DNA of 64,000 nucleotides from Methylobacterium fujisawaense (GCF_014138435.1 NZ_JACJIM010000001.1:806001-870000); one strand, 5' to 3'; shown: positions 51,426 to 60,814, counted from the stretch's first letter. The notes: generated by a model not told the origin, from the letters alone. Numbers and translations: made by a program.

Positions 51426-52475
51426 TCAGGCGGGCCACCAGCCGGTGACCTCGCCATGGTTCGTCCAGTCGAGACGACACTCCCGGATCGACCGTCCGTT
51501 CGATCGGTGCAGCTGCCTGCGGAAGGTATGGAGCGCCGGACGACCGATCACCCGCTTCAGGGCGAGCTTCCACCAGTCGCGCCGCAGGAGCAGGTGCGGA
51601 TCGAACTCCGCTGCAGCTGCGAGGATCTCCTTCCAGTCGTCGTCGTGATGCAGGGTGAAGGAGTTGCTCGCCGTGATCAGGAGTTCGCGTCCGATCCGCC
51701 GCTGCATCGCGGCCACCCATCCCTGAAGCTCGGGGATCCTGTCTCCCTGCTCCTGCAGGATGACGCGGCAGGTTTCCATCTGCTCACGGCGATCGCTGAT
51801 CGCCTGTGCATAGTAATGAGAACTCATGTTCTGGTTATGCCAGCGGTAATAGGCCTGCTTTGCATTCAGGATGACCACGGGCCCATGGCACGCGAAGCGC
51901 ATCCACATCTCCATGTCGGAGGTGTGCCGCATCTTCGGATTGTAGCCGCCGAGACGATGCTGGACGGATGTGCGGACGATCACGACCGGGGACGCGAACT
52001 GGTTTCCGAAGTCGCAGAAGCGCTTGATGAACGTGCGCCCCGGGACGAGCCGGCATTCCGGGTCCGACGCGTCGGCGACGGCCACCGGCTCCACGTCGCC
52101 GGCCTGGGACACCGCCATCCCGCAGACGAGCCCCGCTTCGGGATGCCGGTTCAGCGCCTGCGCCGCGCGGGCGAGCGCCCCGGGCGTCAGCATGTCGTCG
52201 GCCGAAAGCAGCAGCGTGTAGTCGGCCGTGGCCCAGTCGATGATTCCTTCGTTGAAGGTCTTGATGTGTCCCTGGTTGACCGTGTGGCGCCGATAGGTGA
52301 CGCGGGCATCCTCCCGGGCCAGGGCCCGTCCCACCTCTTCGGATGAGTCGTTCGACATGTCGTCGATGATGAGAATCCGGACGTCCACATCGCGCTGCGT
52401 CAGGATACTGTCGACGCATGCGCGGAGGTAGCGGCCGTAATTGTAGCAGGGGACGACGACATCGACCGTGCTCAT
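51426..52475 (-). CDS. GT2-family glycosyltransferase
   Basis: A 349-residue GT2 enzyme starting at the ATG at 52475, after GGAAGGAACC. VDVVVPCYNYGRYLRACVDS opens the fold, TLLLSADDMLTPGALARA is the metal site, and RHTSDMEMWMRFACHGP the base region. The C-terminal third contains YRWHNQNMS. The longer frame to 52943 overlaps wzt and is rejected. It lies 23 bases after wzt. Confidence 0.88.
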   Translation of the reverse strand: MSTVDVVVPCYNYGRYLRACVDSILTQRDVDVRILIIDDMSNDSSEEVGRALAREDARVTYRRHTVNQGHIKTFNEGIIDWATADYTLLLSADDMLTPGALARAAQALNRHPEAGLVCGMAVSQAGDVEPVAVADASDPECRLVPGRTFIKRFCDFGNQFASPVVIVRTSVQHRLGGYNPKMRHTSDMEMWMRFACHGPVVILNAKQAYYRWHNQNMSSHYYAQAISDRREQMETCRVILQEQGDRIPELQGWVAAMQRRIGRELLITASNSFTLHHDDDWKEILAAAAEFDPHLLLRRDWWKLALKRVIGRPALHTFRRQLHRSNGRSIRECRLDWTNHGEVTGWWPA

Positions 52476-52498
52476 GGTTCCTTGCCTTCCCGATAAGT

Positions 52499-53719
52499 CT
52501 ACCTGCCGAAGGTCCAGTGACCTTCTTCGTGGAAGATGCCGAAGATGTACGGATCGAGATCCGGGTGCTGAACGTGGAACCGGGCGCCGATCTTGGCGTC
52601 GGCGATCGTGTCGAAGCCCTTGCGGCGCACGGAGATCGACACCCGGTAATCGTCCGCGGTGAGCCGGAGCGGCGGTGTCAGCAGCTCGATCGTCCCCGTA
52701 CCGGTGATCACCGGCACCGGTGCCGCGTCGAGCAGCGTGCTGAACGTGCAGCAATGGGTCTCGTCGGCGCGGGTGAAGGAGCAGGAGACGTTCGCGTCGT
52801 GGATCGGCAGATCGGCCGCATACCGCATGCGGATCCGCATCCGCTCGCCGTGGGAGAAGACCGTCTTGCCCTCTCCGGCCGCGTCGACGATCTCGACGCC
52901 GGTGATCCGGAAGTCCTGGCTCGACTGTTCGGGTCTGTACCACGAGGGGTGGGACAGGTAGCTGTCCTGCTCGTAGATTTTGAGGCCCGCATCCACGGGC
53001 CCGTCATAGGCCACCGTCCCGTTCTTGATGTAGATCACGCGCTTGCACATCGTCTTCACGCTGAACATGTTGTGCGACACGATCAGGATGGTGGCGCCGC
53101 TCGCTTGCAGGCGATGGGCGAAGTCCATGCATTTTCTCTGGAAGGCGTAGTCTCCGACGGCCAGGACTTCATCCAGGAGCAGGATGTCGGGCTCGAGATG
53201 GGCCGCGACCGAGAAGGCCAGCCGGACATACATGCCGCTCGAGTAGCGTTTGACCGGCGTGTCGATGAAGTCTCCGATCTCCGAGAACGCGACGATCGCG
53301 TCGAACTTGTCGGCGATCTCCTGCCGGCCCATGCCCAGGATCGAGCCGTACAGGAAGATGTTCTCCCGGCCGGTCAGCTCTCTGTGGAAGCCGGTGCCGA
53401 CCTCGAGCAGGGCACCGACCCGACCCTCGAGGCGGATGCGGCCGGTGGTGGGGGCGGCGATCCGTGAGAGCAGCTTGAGGAGCGTGCTCTTGCCGGCGCC
53501 GTTCAGGCCGATGATGCCGACATTCTCACCGTGCTTGATGCCGAAGCTGACGTCCCTGAGCGCCCAGAAGGATTCCCGTGCCGGGCGCGCCTCGGAGCGG
53601 CGGGACAGGAGGCCCCGGACGCCCTCGCTGAGGGCGTCGCGCAGGGAGTTCTGGTGCGCGGCCCGCGGCGCGCGCCAGTACTGCTTGCCGATATCTTGTA
53701 CGCTGATTGCCATCGACAT
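52499..53719 (-). CDS. wzt: ABC polysaccharide exporter ATPase Wzt with C-terminal carbohydrate-binding domain
   Basis: A 406-residue ATPase. Residues 1-245 form the ATPase: Walker A GLNGAGKST, signature YSSGMYVRLAFS (the Wzt/TagH form), Walker B ILLLDEVLAVGD, switch His in IVSHN. Residues 260-400 form a beta-sandwich Wzt_C domain (DFRITGVEIVDAAGEGKTVF, FSTLLDAA, RVSISVRRKG) that in E. coli O9a binds the modified chain end. The start overlaps the wzm stop (TGATG). The C-terminal domain implies export of a chain with a capped terminus. Confidence 0.92.
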   Translation of the reverse strand: MSMAISVQDIGKQYWRAPRAAHQNSLRDALSEGVRGLLSRRSEARPARESFWALRDVSFGIKHGENVGIIGLNGAGKSTLLKLLSRIAAPTTGRIRLEGRVGALLEVGTGFHRELTGRENIFLYGSILGMGRQEIADKFDAIVAFSEIGDFIDTPVKRYSSGMYVRLAFSVAAHLEPDILLLDEVLAVGDYAFQRKCMDFAHRLQASGATILIVSHNMFSVKTMCKRVIYIKNGTVAYDGPVDAGLKIYEQDSYLSHPSWYRPEQSSQDFRITGVEIVDAAGEGKTVFSHGERMRIRMRYAADLPIHDANVSCSFTRADETHCCTFSTLLDAAPVPVITGTGTIELLTPPLRLTADDYRVSISVRRKGFDTIADAKIGARFHVQHPDLDPYIFGIFHEEGHWTFGR

Positions 53720-54615
53720 CAGATTACATCCGCGAAGGAGCGCTCCATGCGCTGGAAGAAGATCAGTCCGCTGACGAGCAGGACGAACGCTGCCGTGACC
53801 GAGACCGTGATCGCGAAGGCGTCGGGCGGCGTCCCGCCGAGGACGGCGAACCGGAACGCCTCGATCAGGCCGACCATGGGATTGAGTGCGTAGAGCCAGC
53901 GCACCGAGGCGGGCACGATGCTCGACGCGTAGACGATCGGCGAGGCGTACATCCAGATCTGGATCAGGAACGGCAGCGTATGCTTGACGTCCCGGAAGCG
54001 GACATTGATCGGGCCGAGCCACAGACTCACGCCGAGGGCGAGCATCGCCGTGACGATCAGGGTCGGGACGGCCAGCACGAGGTGCCAGTCCGGCACCACG
54101 CCGTACCAGACCATCAGGGCCAGCATGACGGCCAGCGCGATGGCGAAATCGACCATCGGCGAGATCACCGTGGCGAGCGGGATGACCAACCGCGGGAAGT
54201 AGATCTTGCGGATGAGTTCGGCCTCCGCCACGAGGCCGTTGGCGCTGCGCCGGACCGCTTCGGCGAAGTAGGTCCACAGGACGACCGCGCTGCCCGCGAA
54301 CAGCGCGTAGGGCGCGCCGTCGGTGGGGATCTTGGCGAAGTGGCCGAAGATCACCGTGAAGATCAGCACGGTGAAGAGCGGCTGTGCGATCGCCCAGCAG
54401 GCGCCGAGGGCGGTCTGACGATAGAGGACCTTCAGGTCCCGCAGGATCAGGACGCGCAAGAGACCGCGATACTGCCAGAGGCCCACGGCGTCGAAGGCGA
54501 TGATCCGGTCGTCGGGCGCAATCTCGGTGACCCGCAGCGTCGACGGATCGCCTCGCTGTTCGGTCAGCCCGCATTCCGACGGGCCGAGGGCAAGCGCATC
54601 CAAAGATTTCATCAT
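53719..54615 (-). CDS. wzm: ABC polysaccharide exporter permease Wzm
   Basis: A 298-residue ABC-2 membrane protein with about six helices: LILRDLKVLYRQTALGACWA before the first helix, FGHFAKIPTDGAPYALFAGS, AEAELIRKIYFPRLVIPLAT (the coupling region), GPINVRFRDVKHTLPFLIQ and NPMVGLIEAFRFAVLGG. I used the first of two adjacent ATGs at 54615; upstream codons to 54810 add non-conserved sequence. The ribosome site is weak. It forms the pore for Wzt. Confidence 0.9.
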   Translation of the reverse strand: MMKSLDALALGPSECGLTEQRGDPSTLRVTEIAPDDRIIAFDAVGLWQYRGLLRVLILRDLKVLYRQTALGACWAIAQPLFTVLIFTVIFGHFAKIPTDGAPYALFAGSAVVLWTYFAEAVRRSANGLVAEAELIRKIYFPRLVIPLATVISPMVDFAIALAVMLALMVWYGVVPDWHLVLAVPTLIVTAMLALGVSLWLGPINVRFRDVKHTLPFLIQIWMYASPIVYASSIVPASVRWLYALNPMVGLIEAFRFAVLGGTPPDAFAITVSVTAAFVLLVSGLIFFQRMERSFADVI

Positions 54616-54916
54616 TCGAGGGGGTCCCGCATGACGCTTCGAGCCCGTGATCGAGCTCGCGGGATCCGGTTCGAATCGACTGTCGAGCCGTCCGGCTGTC
54701 CCGCCGGAACGGGCTATCATTGCGGTGGGGCGGTCAGAATTACACCTTTCGTCGTATCGGAGCGGCCAACCGAAGTGGTGGTTGTGATCAATGACCGTAA
54801 TCGCGGCCAATCACGGCAGATGAGCCCTCGGATGCGGGACCGTCGGCGTCCGCTTCCCTCCGGAACGGCCGGCCCGGATCCGCCGACCACCGGGGCCCGG
54901 TGTCGGGAGAGCCCCC
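54616..54916. promoter_or_regulatory. Divergent region, wzm / ExoA-like glycosyltransferase
   Basis: About 300 bases with a moderately AT-rich centre near 54715-54800. It must contain the promoters of both units. No operator recognised. Confidence 0.45.
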
Positions 54917-55996
54917 ATGAGATCACCCACGAGCCCCCCCGCGCGCGCCGCCGGTGCTCCGCTCGTGACGATCGCCATGCCGGCCCTCGACGAGGCCGGC
55001 CACATCGCCGAGGCCATCGCGTCCGTTCTGCCCGACCGGGATGCGGTCGCCTGCGAATTGCTGGTGTTGGACGGCGGCAGCCGCGATGGCACCTGCGCGA
55101 TCGTCTCCGCCCTGAGCGCCGGGGATCCGCGGATCCGGCTCGTCCACAACGAGCGCCGGATCCAGGCGGCGGCCCTCAACCTCGCGGCACGGCTGGCGCA
55201 TCCCGCCTCCGCCTACCTGGTCCGCGCCGATTGCCACGCCGTCTATCCGGAGGGGTTCGTGCAGAACCTCGTCCGCACGATGCAGCTGCGGGAAGCCGTC
55301 TCGGTGGTCGTGCCGCTCCGGACCGTCGGGGTCACGCCGCTGCAGCGGGCCATCGCGGCGGCGCAGAACAGCCGCCTCGGCAACGGCGGCTCGGCCCACC
55401 GTCAGGGCGGCATCTCGGGCTACGTCGCCCACGGCCACCACGCGGCCTTCGACCGGCGGGCGTTCCTGCGGGTGGGCGGCTACGACGAGACCTTCACCCA
55501 CAACGAGGATGCCGAGCTCGACCGGCGGCTCTGCGCGGCGGGCGGGCGGATCTACCTCGCCGCCGACCTCGCGATCACGTATTTTCCCCGCGCGCGCTTC
55601 GGCAGCCTCGCGCGGCAATACCGTCAGTACGGTCGCGGCTGCGCGCGGACCCTCGAGAAGCACGCCAGCCTGCCGCGCGCCCGCCAGATGCTGCCGGCCC
55701 TGGTTCTGCTCTACGCCGTCGCGGCCCTGCCCCTGGCAGCCCTGATGCCCGCCCTGCTGATCCCGCTGCTGCTCTACGCCGGAGCCTGCGGCCTGTGCGG
55801 CCTCGCCCTGGCCCTCAAGGCGCGGGACCCCGTCCTGCTCCTGAGCGGACCGGCGGCGGTGGCCATGCATCTGTCCTGGGCGGCGGGGTTCCTGTCCCAT
55901 CCGGGCTACTGGCGGACCGTCCTCCGGGCCGCCCTGCGCCGCAAGCGGCCCGGGCTCGGCGTCCCGCCGGGATCCGACGCGGCGCGCGTCAACTGA
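54917..55996 (+). CDS. GT2 glycosyltransferase, ExoA-like
   Basis: A 359-residue membrane-linked GT2. LVTIAMPALDEAGHIAEAIA opens the fold, VLDGGSRDGT follows, YLVRADCHAVYPEGFV is the metal site and THNEDAELDRRLCAAGGRIY the base region; FGSLARQYRQYGRG is the RxxRW-like region. Two to three C-terminal helices (ALVLLYAVAALPLAALMPAL onward) match ExoA, which adds the first glucose in succinoglycan synthesis. An upstream GGAGAG ribosome site lies close. Confidence 0.88.
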   Translation: MRSPTSPPARAAGAPLVTIAMPALDEAGHIAEAIASVLPDRDAVACELLVLDGGSRDGTCAIVSALSAGDPRIRLVHNERRIQAAALNLAARLAHPASAYLVRADCHAVYPEGFVQNLVRTMQLREAVSVVVPLRTVGVTPLQRAIAAAQNSRLGNGGSAHRQGGISGYVAHGHHAAFDRRAFLRVGGYDETFTHNEDAELDRRLCAAGGRIYLAADLAITYFPRARFGSLARQYRQYGRGCARTLEKHASLPRARQMLPALVLLYAVAALPLAALMPALLIPLLLYAGACGLCGLALALKARDPVLLLSGPAAVAMHLSWAAGFLSHPGYWRTVLRAALRRKRPGLGVPPGSDAARVN

Positions 55997-56212
55997 CCGG
56001 TTGACGCCGGGCCGGTGCCGCGCCTGGCGATGGGCTGGGCGCGGCCCTGCCATGTCAGAAGCCCGACGCTCTCTCGCATCCGTCGCCCATTCGCCCATTG
56101 GGGCGGTGGCCTCACGGGGCCAAGGCGATTATCGACACGCGCAACGATCCGGCCGCGCAGGGCCCGGAGACCGGCCGCGCCCCGCGTGCGGCAGCGCAGG
56201 AGAGTTGTGACC

Positions 56213-57751
56213 GTGCCCGACAGTACGCCGCGTCCCGTGATGCTCGTGATCCTCGACGGCTGGGGTCTGCGGGACGCGGTGGCCGACAACGCCGTCCACC
56301 AAGCCAAGACCCCGGTCTTCGACGCGCTGATGCAGGCGCATCCCCGGGCGCAGCTGAAAACCTTCGGCGCCGATGTCGGCCTCCCCGCGGGGCAGATGGG
56401 CAATTCCGAGGTTGGGCATCTCAATATCGGGGCGGGCCGCGTGGTCCTGCAGGACCTGCCGCGGATCGACTCCGCCGTCGCCGACGGTTCGCTCGCCCGG
56501 AATCCGGCGCTGATCCGGTTCATCGAGACCCTCCGCGCATCGGGGGGCACCTGCCACCTCGTCGGCCTGCTCTCGCCCGGCGGCGTCCACGCCCATCAGG
56601 ACCACGCCGTGGCGCTGGCGCGGTTGCTGGTCGCGGCGGGGATCCCGGTCCGTCTCCATGGCTTCACCGACGGGCGCGACATGCCGCCCCGCTCCGCGGC
56701 CACCTGCATCGCCGATGTGGCGGCCACCCTGCCCAAGGGCGCGCGCATCGCCACCCTGTGCGGCCGCTATTTCGGGATGGACCGCGACCGGCGCTGGGAG
56801 CGGGTCCAGACGGCCTACGACGCCCTCACGGAGGCGCGCGGGACCCGGTTCGAGCGGGCCGGGCAGGCGGTCGCCGCGTCCTACGCGCAGGACGTGTCGG
56901 ATGAGTTCATGCGGCCCGCGATCATCGGCGACTATGCCGGCATGCGGGACGGCGACGGCCTGCTGTGCTTCAACTTCCGCGCCGACCGGACCCGGCAGAT
57001 CCTGGAGGCGCTCCTCGACCCGGCCTTCGCGGGATTCGACCGCACGCGGACGGTCCGGTTCGCCGCCGCCCTGGGGATCGTCCAGTACAGCGTCGAGATC
57101 GACGCCTTCGCCGAGACCCTGTTCGGCCCCCTCGACCTGCCCAACGGCCTCGGCGAGACCGTAGCCCGGGCCGGCCGCACGCAGTTGCGCATGGCCGAGA
57201 CCGAGAAGTACCCGCACGTCACCTACTTCATGAACGGCGGCCGCGAGGACCCGTTCGCGGGGCAGGACGCGGTCCTCGTGCCCTCGCCCAAGGTCGCAAC
57301 CTACGACCTGCAGCCGGAGATGTCGGCGCCGGAACTCACCGATCGCGCCGTGGAGGCGATCGGCTCCGGGCGCTACGACCTCATCATCCTGAACTTCGCC
57401 AATCCCGACATGGTCGGCCATACCGGCAGTCTCGCGGCCGCCGTGAAGGCGGTAGAGACCGTCGACACCTGCCTCGGCCGCGTAGTCGAGGCGGTGACGG
57501 CGCAGGGCGGGGCGCTGCTGGTGACCGCCGACCATGGCAATTGCGAGATGATGCGCGATCCCGAGACCGGGGAGCCCCACACCGCCCACACCCTCAACCC
57601 GGTCCCGGCCCTGCTCATCGGCGTCGACGGCGTGTCCCTGGCCGACGGCCGCCTGGCGGATGTGGCGCCCACCCTCCTCGACCTGATGGGGCTCGACCAG
57701 CCGGCCGAGATGACCGGCGCGTCGCTGATCCGGAAGCGGGGCGCGGGCTGA
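56213..57751 (+). CDS. gpmI: 2,3-bisphosphoglycerate-independent phosphoglycerate mutase
   Basis: Glycolytic enzyme converting 3- to 2-phosphoglycerate, 512 residues (family about 510). MLVILDGWG supplies the metal Asp, MGNSEVGHLNIGAGR contains the phospho-acceptor Ser65, GFTDGRDMPP and FNFRADRTRQI are substrate-site motifs, and LNFANPDMVGHTG and TADHGNCEMM complete the binuclear metal site. The GTG at 56213 has AGGAGAG 8 bases upstream; the GTG at 56207 is too close. A housekeeping gene within an EPS region; no coupling to neighbours is seen. Confidence 0.95.
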   Translation: MPDSTPRPVMLVILDGWGLRDAVADNAVHQAKTPVFDALMQAHPRAQLKTFGADVGLPAGQMGNSEVGHLNIGAGRVVLQDLPRIDSAVADGSLARNPALIRFIETLRASGGTCHLVGLLSPGGVHAHQDHAVALARLLVAAGIPVRLHGFTDGRDMPPRSAATCIADVAATLPKGARIATLCGRYFGMDRDRRWERVQTAYDALTEARGTRFERAGQAVAASYAQDVSDEFMRPAIIGDYAGMRDGDGLLCFNFRADRTRQILEALLDPAFAGFDRTRTVRFAAALGIVQYSVEIDAFAETLFGPLDLPNGLGETVARAGRTQLRMAETEKYPHVTYFMNGGREDPFAGQDAVLVPSPKVATYDLQPEMSAPELTDRAVEAIGSGRYDLIILNFANPDMVGHTGSLAAAVKAVETVDTCLGRVVEAVTAQGGALLVTADHGNCEMMRDPETGEPHTAHTLNPVPALLIGVDGVSLADGRLADVAPTLLDLMGLDQPAEMTGASLIRKRGAG

Positions 57752-57884
57752 GGGCCGGGGCCGGCGGCACGCCGCCTGCACGGCCCGGGCTGTCATGCCC
57801 GCCGTCCCTGCGTTACGTCCCGCCACGAAGCCGGTCTGTCCCAGCGTGGTGCGAGGTCGTGGTGCGTGTGACCGGTTCTAGGAC

Positions 57885-59300
57885 ATGATCGCCCGACACA
57901 GCCTGATCTATGTCGGCTCCCGGGGCTTCGCGGCAGCCCTGAACATGGCCTCCGTGGCGGTGTTCACGCGGCTCGCGCCGGTGGAGAGCTACGGCACCTA
58001 CCTCTACGTCCTGTCCTGGTCGCTGGTGCTCTACGGGGCGACCTGCCAGTGGCCGAAATTCGCGTTCTTCGCCCTCTACGACGAGGCGCGCGAGCCCGCG
58101 CAGGTCGGCACCGTGGTGCGGATCCTGGGCGGCACGCTGCTGCTCGCGGGGCTCGGGAGCGCGCTGGCCGCCGGCCTCGGGCTGATGTCGGCGCGGATGG
58201 CGGCCGCGATCCTGGCGCTCGCCTTCGGGAGCACCCTGTTCGAGGGCTCCACCGAGATCGCCCGGACGCGCCTCCGGGCCGGGGCGGTGGCAGCCTCGGT
58301 GATGAGCCGGGCCGTCCTGATCCTCGCCCTCGGCAGCCTCGCGCTGCATCTCTCGCAGGATCCGCTGCATCTCGCCTTCGCGGTGGCGGCCGCCAACGTC
58401 CTGGCCTCGCTCCCCGCCGCCGCCACGATCGCGCCGATGATGCCCGGCCGCGGCAGCCGGGCCGAGGCCCTGCGGCTCTTCGCCTATGGCTGGCCGCTGG
58501 TCCTGTCCTTCGGGACGGCGGCGCTCGCCCAGAGCCTCGACCGGCTGATCATCGCCAAGACGGTGGGGCCAGCGGGGCTCGGCGCCTACGGGGCGCTGGC
58601 CGACTTCCTGAAGCAGAGCTTCATCGTGTTCGGCGAGGCGATCGCCCTGTCGCTGATCTCCATCGCCAAGCGCGAGGCGCGGGCGGGCGGGATGGCGGCG
58701 GCCTCCGGGGTGCTGCGCGACGCCGCCCGGGCCATGACGCTGATCGCCGCCTTCGGGGCGGTGTTCTTCCTGTGCTTCGACGATCTGGTCGTGGCGGTGC
58801 TGCTCGGGCCCGCCTACCGGGCGGAGGCGCGGGAGCTCGCGCCGGTCCTGATCCTGGCCTCCATCCTGATGATGTTCCGCGCCTATTATTTCGGGCAGGT
58901 GATCTACTTCACCCGCTCCAGCGGCCTGGAGGCCGCCGCCGCCTTCGCGACCCTCGCCGCGGTCGCCGCCCTGTCGCTCCTGCTGATCCCGCGGTTCGGT
59001 GCCGCCGGGGCGGCCCTCGCCTTCGCGGGCGGCCAGAGCGCGGCCTGCCTCGTGCTGGTGCTGGGCGCCCGCCGGGCCGGAACGACGATGCCGCTGCCCC
59101 TCGCCGACATGGCGGGGATCGCCGGGATCGCGCTCGCCTGCGGCGCGGTGAATGCCGGCATCGCCCTGGTCCCGGGCGGGCTGATGCCGCCGGGGCAGGC
59201 CCTGCGCCTGGTCCTGCTCGCCGTCGCCGCCGGCATGACGGCATGGCGCTACGACGTGCTCGGCTTCGCCGGCGCGATCCGCCACCGGCTCGCGGCCTGA
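57885..59300 (+). CDS. Wzx-type polysaccharide flippase
   Basis: A 471-residue integral membrane protein with about 12-14 helices of the MATE/MVF-like polysaccharide transporter family. MIARHSLIYVGSRGFAAALN starts the first helix, TRLAPVESYGTYLYVLSW is the second-helix region typical of Wzx/ExoT proteins, and AQSLDRLIIAKTVGPAGLGAY lies at the start of the second bundle. It would flip the lipid-linked repeat unit to the periplasm for the ExoP/ExoF route. Next gene is 10 bases downstream. Confidence 0.88.
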   Translation: MIARHSLIYVGSRGFAAALNMASVAVFTRLAPVESYGTYLYVLSWSLVLYGATCQWPKFAFFALYDEAREPAQVGTVVRILGGTLLLAGLGSALAAGLGLMSARMAAAILALAFGSTLFEGSTEIARTRLRAGAVAASVMSRAVLILALGSLALHLSQDPLHLAFAVAAANVLASLPAAATIAPMMPGRGSRAEALRLFAYGWPLVLSFGTAALAQSLDRLIIAKTVGPAGLGAYGALADFLKQSFIVFGEAIALSLISIAKREARAGGMAAASGVLRDAARAMTLIAAFGAVFFLCFDDLVVAVLLGPAYRAEARELAPVLILASILMMFRAYYFGQVIYFTRSSGLEAAAAFATLAAVAALSLLLIPRFGAAGAALAFAGGQSAACLVLVLGARRAGTTMPLPLADMAGIAGIALACGAVNAGIALVPGGLMPPGQALRLVLLAVAAGMTAWRYDVLGFAGAIRHRLAA

Positions 59301-59310
59301 CGGTCCCGCC

Positions 59311-60504
59311 ATGGCAGACATCGCCGCGCTACCGGGGGGGTTCGTGGCGGCGGTCCGGCCCCTCGATCCCCGAGCCCCCTGGATCCCGGCCTGGCGGGCG
59401 CTGGGCGCGGCGTCCCTCATCCGAAACCCGTTCTACGAGGCCGGCTACGCCCTAGCTGCCCGCGACGCCTTCGGGGCGGGCGTCCGGCTCCTCCTCGTCG
59501 CCGACCGGCCGCCGGAGGCGCCGGGGGCCCGGCTCGTCGCCGTCTGGCCGTTCCGGCTGTCGCGGCGGCGCTGGGGCCTGCCGCTGCCGCTGCTCATGGG
59601 CTGGACCCACGGCTACGCCCCGTTCGGCGCGCCGCTCCTCGACGGTGCCGATCCACAGGCCGGACTCGCGGGGCTGCTCGCCGCGCCGGGCGTGCTCGGC
59701 CTGCCGCCGCGGCTCCTCCTGCCGAACGCCCCCGCCGACGGCCCCCTGCCGGACCTCCTCACCGCGCAGGGCGGACGCCGGGCCGCCTACTGGCCGCATG
59801 ACCGCGGCCTGCTGGATCTGAGCGGGTTCGGGCCGGAGGCGCGGAGCGGCTATCTCGGGCACCTCTCCGGTCAGCGCCGCCGCAAGCTGCGCCGCGCCCG
59901 CGCGCGCCTGGAGGCGGCGGGGCCCGTGACCTTCGAGATCCTCGCCGCGCCCGAAGCCCTCGGCCCGGCCCTGGACGCCCACGTCGCCCTCGAGACCGCC
60001 GGCTGGAAGGGGCAGGCCGGGACGAGCCTGGCGCAGCGGCCGGCGGAGATCGCCTTCCTGCGCGCCGCCCTGGCCGATCTCGGCGCGGCGGATGGCGTGC
60101 GCATCGCCCGCCTGCGCCGGGGGGAGCAACTTCTGGCCTCCCTGATCCTGCCGGTCACCGGCCGGGAGGCCTGGGTGCTGAAAATCGCCAACGACGAGAC
60201 CCGACCGGAGACCGCGCCGGGCGTCCAGCTCGTCCACCGGCTGACCGAGGCCCTGGCCGCGGGCGACTGGCCGATCGACCGGATCGATTCCTGCGCGCCG
60301 CCGGGCTTCGCCCTCGGCAGCACCTTCTGGACGGAGCGCCGGCCGATCGCCCATCTCCTGGTCGAGGCGGGGCGCGATCCCCTGTTCCCGGTCGCCCGGA
60401 CCCTGGAGCGCGCCCGGGAGCGCGTCGCCCGGGCGCGTGTCACCATCCGAAACGGGCGATCTGCTCCAGCCGTGCCCGCGTCGCCGCCGCGTCGCCGCCC
60501 ATGA
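59311..60504 (+). CDS. GNAT-fold acetyltransferase, CelD/BcsL family
   Basis: A 397-residue protein with the two-lobed acetyltransferase-6 fold found in cellulose/EPS loci (CelD-like). The N-terminal half (ESEAGYALAAR-like region, here NPFYEAGYALAARDAF) precedes the core at about 185-330: LSGQRRRKLRRARARLEAAG, ALETAGWKG as HVALETAGWKGQAG, IARLRRGEQLLASLILPV and VLKIANDET. It likely acylates a sugar or a lipid carrier; the substrate is unknown. It starts 10 bases after the flippase. The Arg/Pro-rich last 25 residues overlap the convergent gene at 60440. Confidence 0.85.
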   Translation: MADIAALPGGFVAAVRPLDPRAPWIPAWRALGAASLIRNPFYEAGYALAARDAFGAGVRLLLVADRPPEAPGARLVAVWPFRLSRRRWGLPLPLLMGWTHGYAPFGAPLLDGADPQAGLAGLLAAPGVLGLPPRLLLPNAPADGPLPDLLTAQGGRRAAYWPHDRGLLDLSGFGPEARSGYLGHLSGQRRRKLRRARARLEAAGPVTFEILAAPEALGPALDAHVALETAGWKGQAGTSLAQRPAEIAFLRAALADLGAADGVRIARLRRGEQLLASLILPVTGREAWVLKIANDETRPETAPGVQLVHRLTEALAAGDWPIDRIDSCAPPGFALGSTFWTERRPIAHLLVEAGRDPLFPVARTLERARERVARARVTIRNGRSAPAVPASPPRRRP

Positions 60505-60796
60505 CGGCGATCCGCCCGGACAGGTCGTAGCAGGCCGCGCAGAACGGCAGCTGCAGCAGCGTGTACCCATCGTCGCGCGCCCGGGCGACGGAGGCGATCA
60601 GGCAGGGCAGGACCGGCCCGTCCGCGGGCCCGGCGAGGCAATCGGCCCGGGGGCTGCCGAAGGCCGGGCGGTTCGGCCAGGTCAGCAGGAGCGTGGTGCC
60701 GCCCCGGCGGTCGGGGGCCGGCGGCAGGGTGTAGCTGCGCAGGAACAGCGCGCAGGCGGCGAGGAGCAGGAGCGGCAGGATCAGGGCTGTGCGCAT
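60440..60796 (-). CDS. Small secreted or lipoprotein-like hypothetical protein
   Basis: A 118-residue protein. The N-terminus MRTALILPLLLLAACALFLR is a signal segment with LAAC as possible lipobox (Cys15). The mature part has Cys residues in RADCLAG, LPCLIAS and FCAACYD. It overlaps the 3' end of the acetyltransferase gene by 65 bases in the convergent sense. No family recognised. An overlap of this size means one of the two ends may be misjudged, although both stops are plain. Confidence 0.62.
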   Translation of the reverse strand: MRTALILPLLLLAACALFLRSYTLPPAPDRRGGTTLLLTWPNRPAFGSPRADCLAGPADGPVLPCLIASVARARDDGYTLLQLPFCAACYDLSGRIAVMGGDAAATRARLEQIARFGW

Positions 60797-60814
60797 CGAC
60801 GGATTCCTCGCGCC

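Noticed and set aside
53707..56004. A 765-codon plus-strand frame over wzm and the ExoA-like gene
   Set aside because: It covers two clear genes in other frames and has no recognisable domain.
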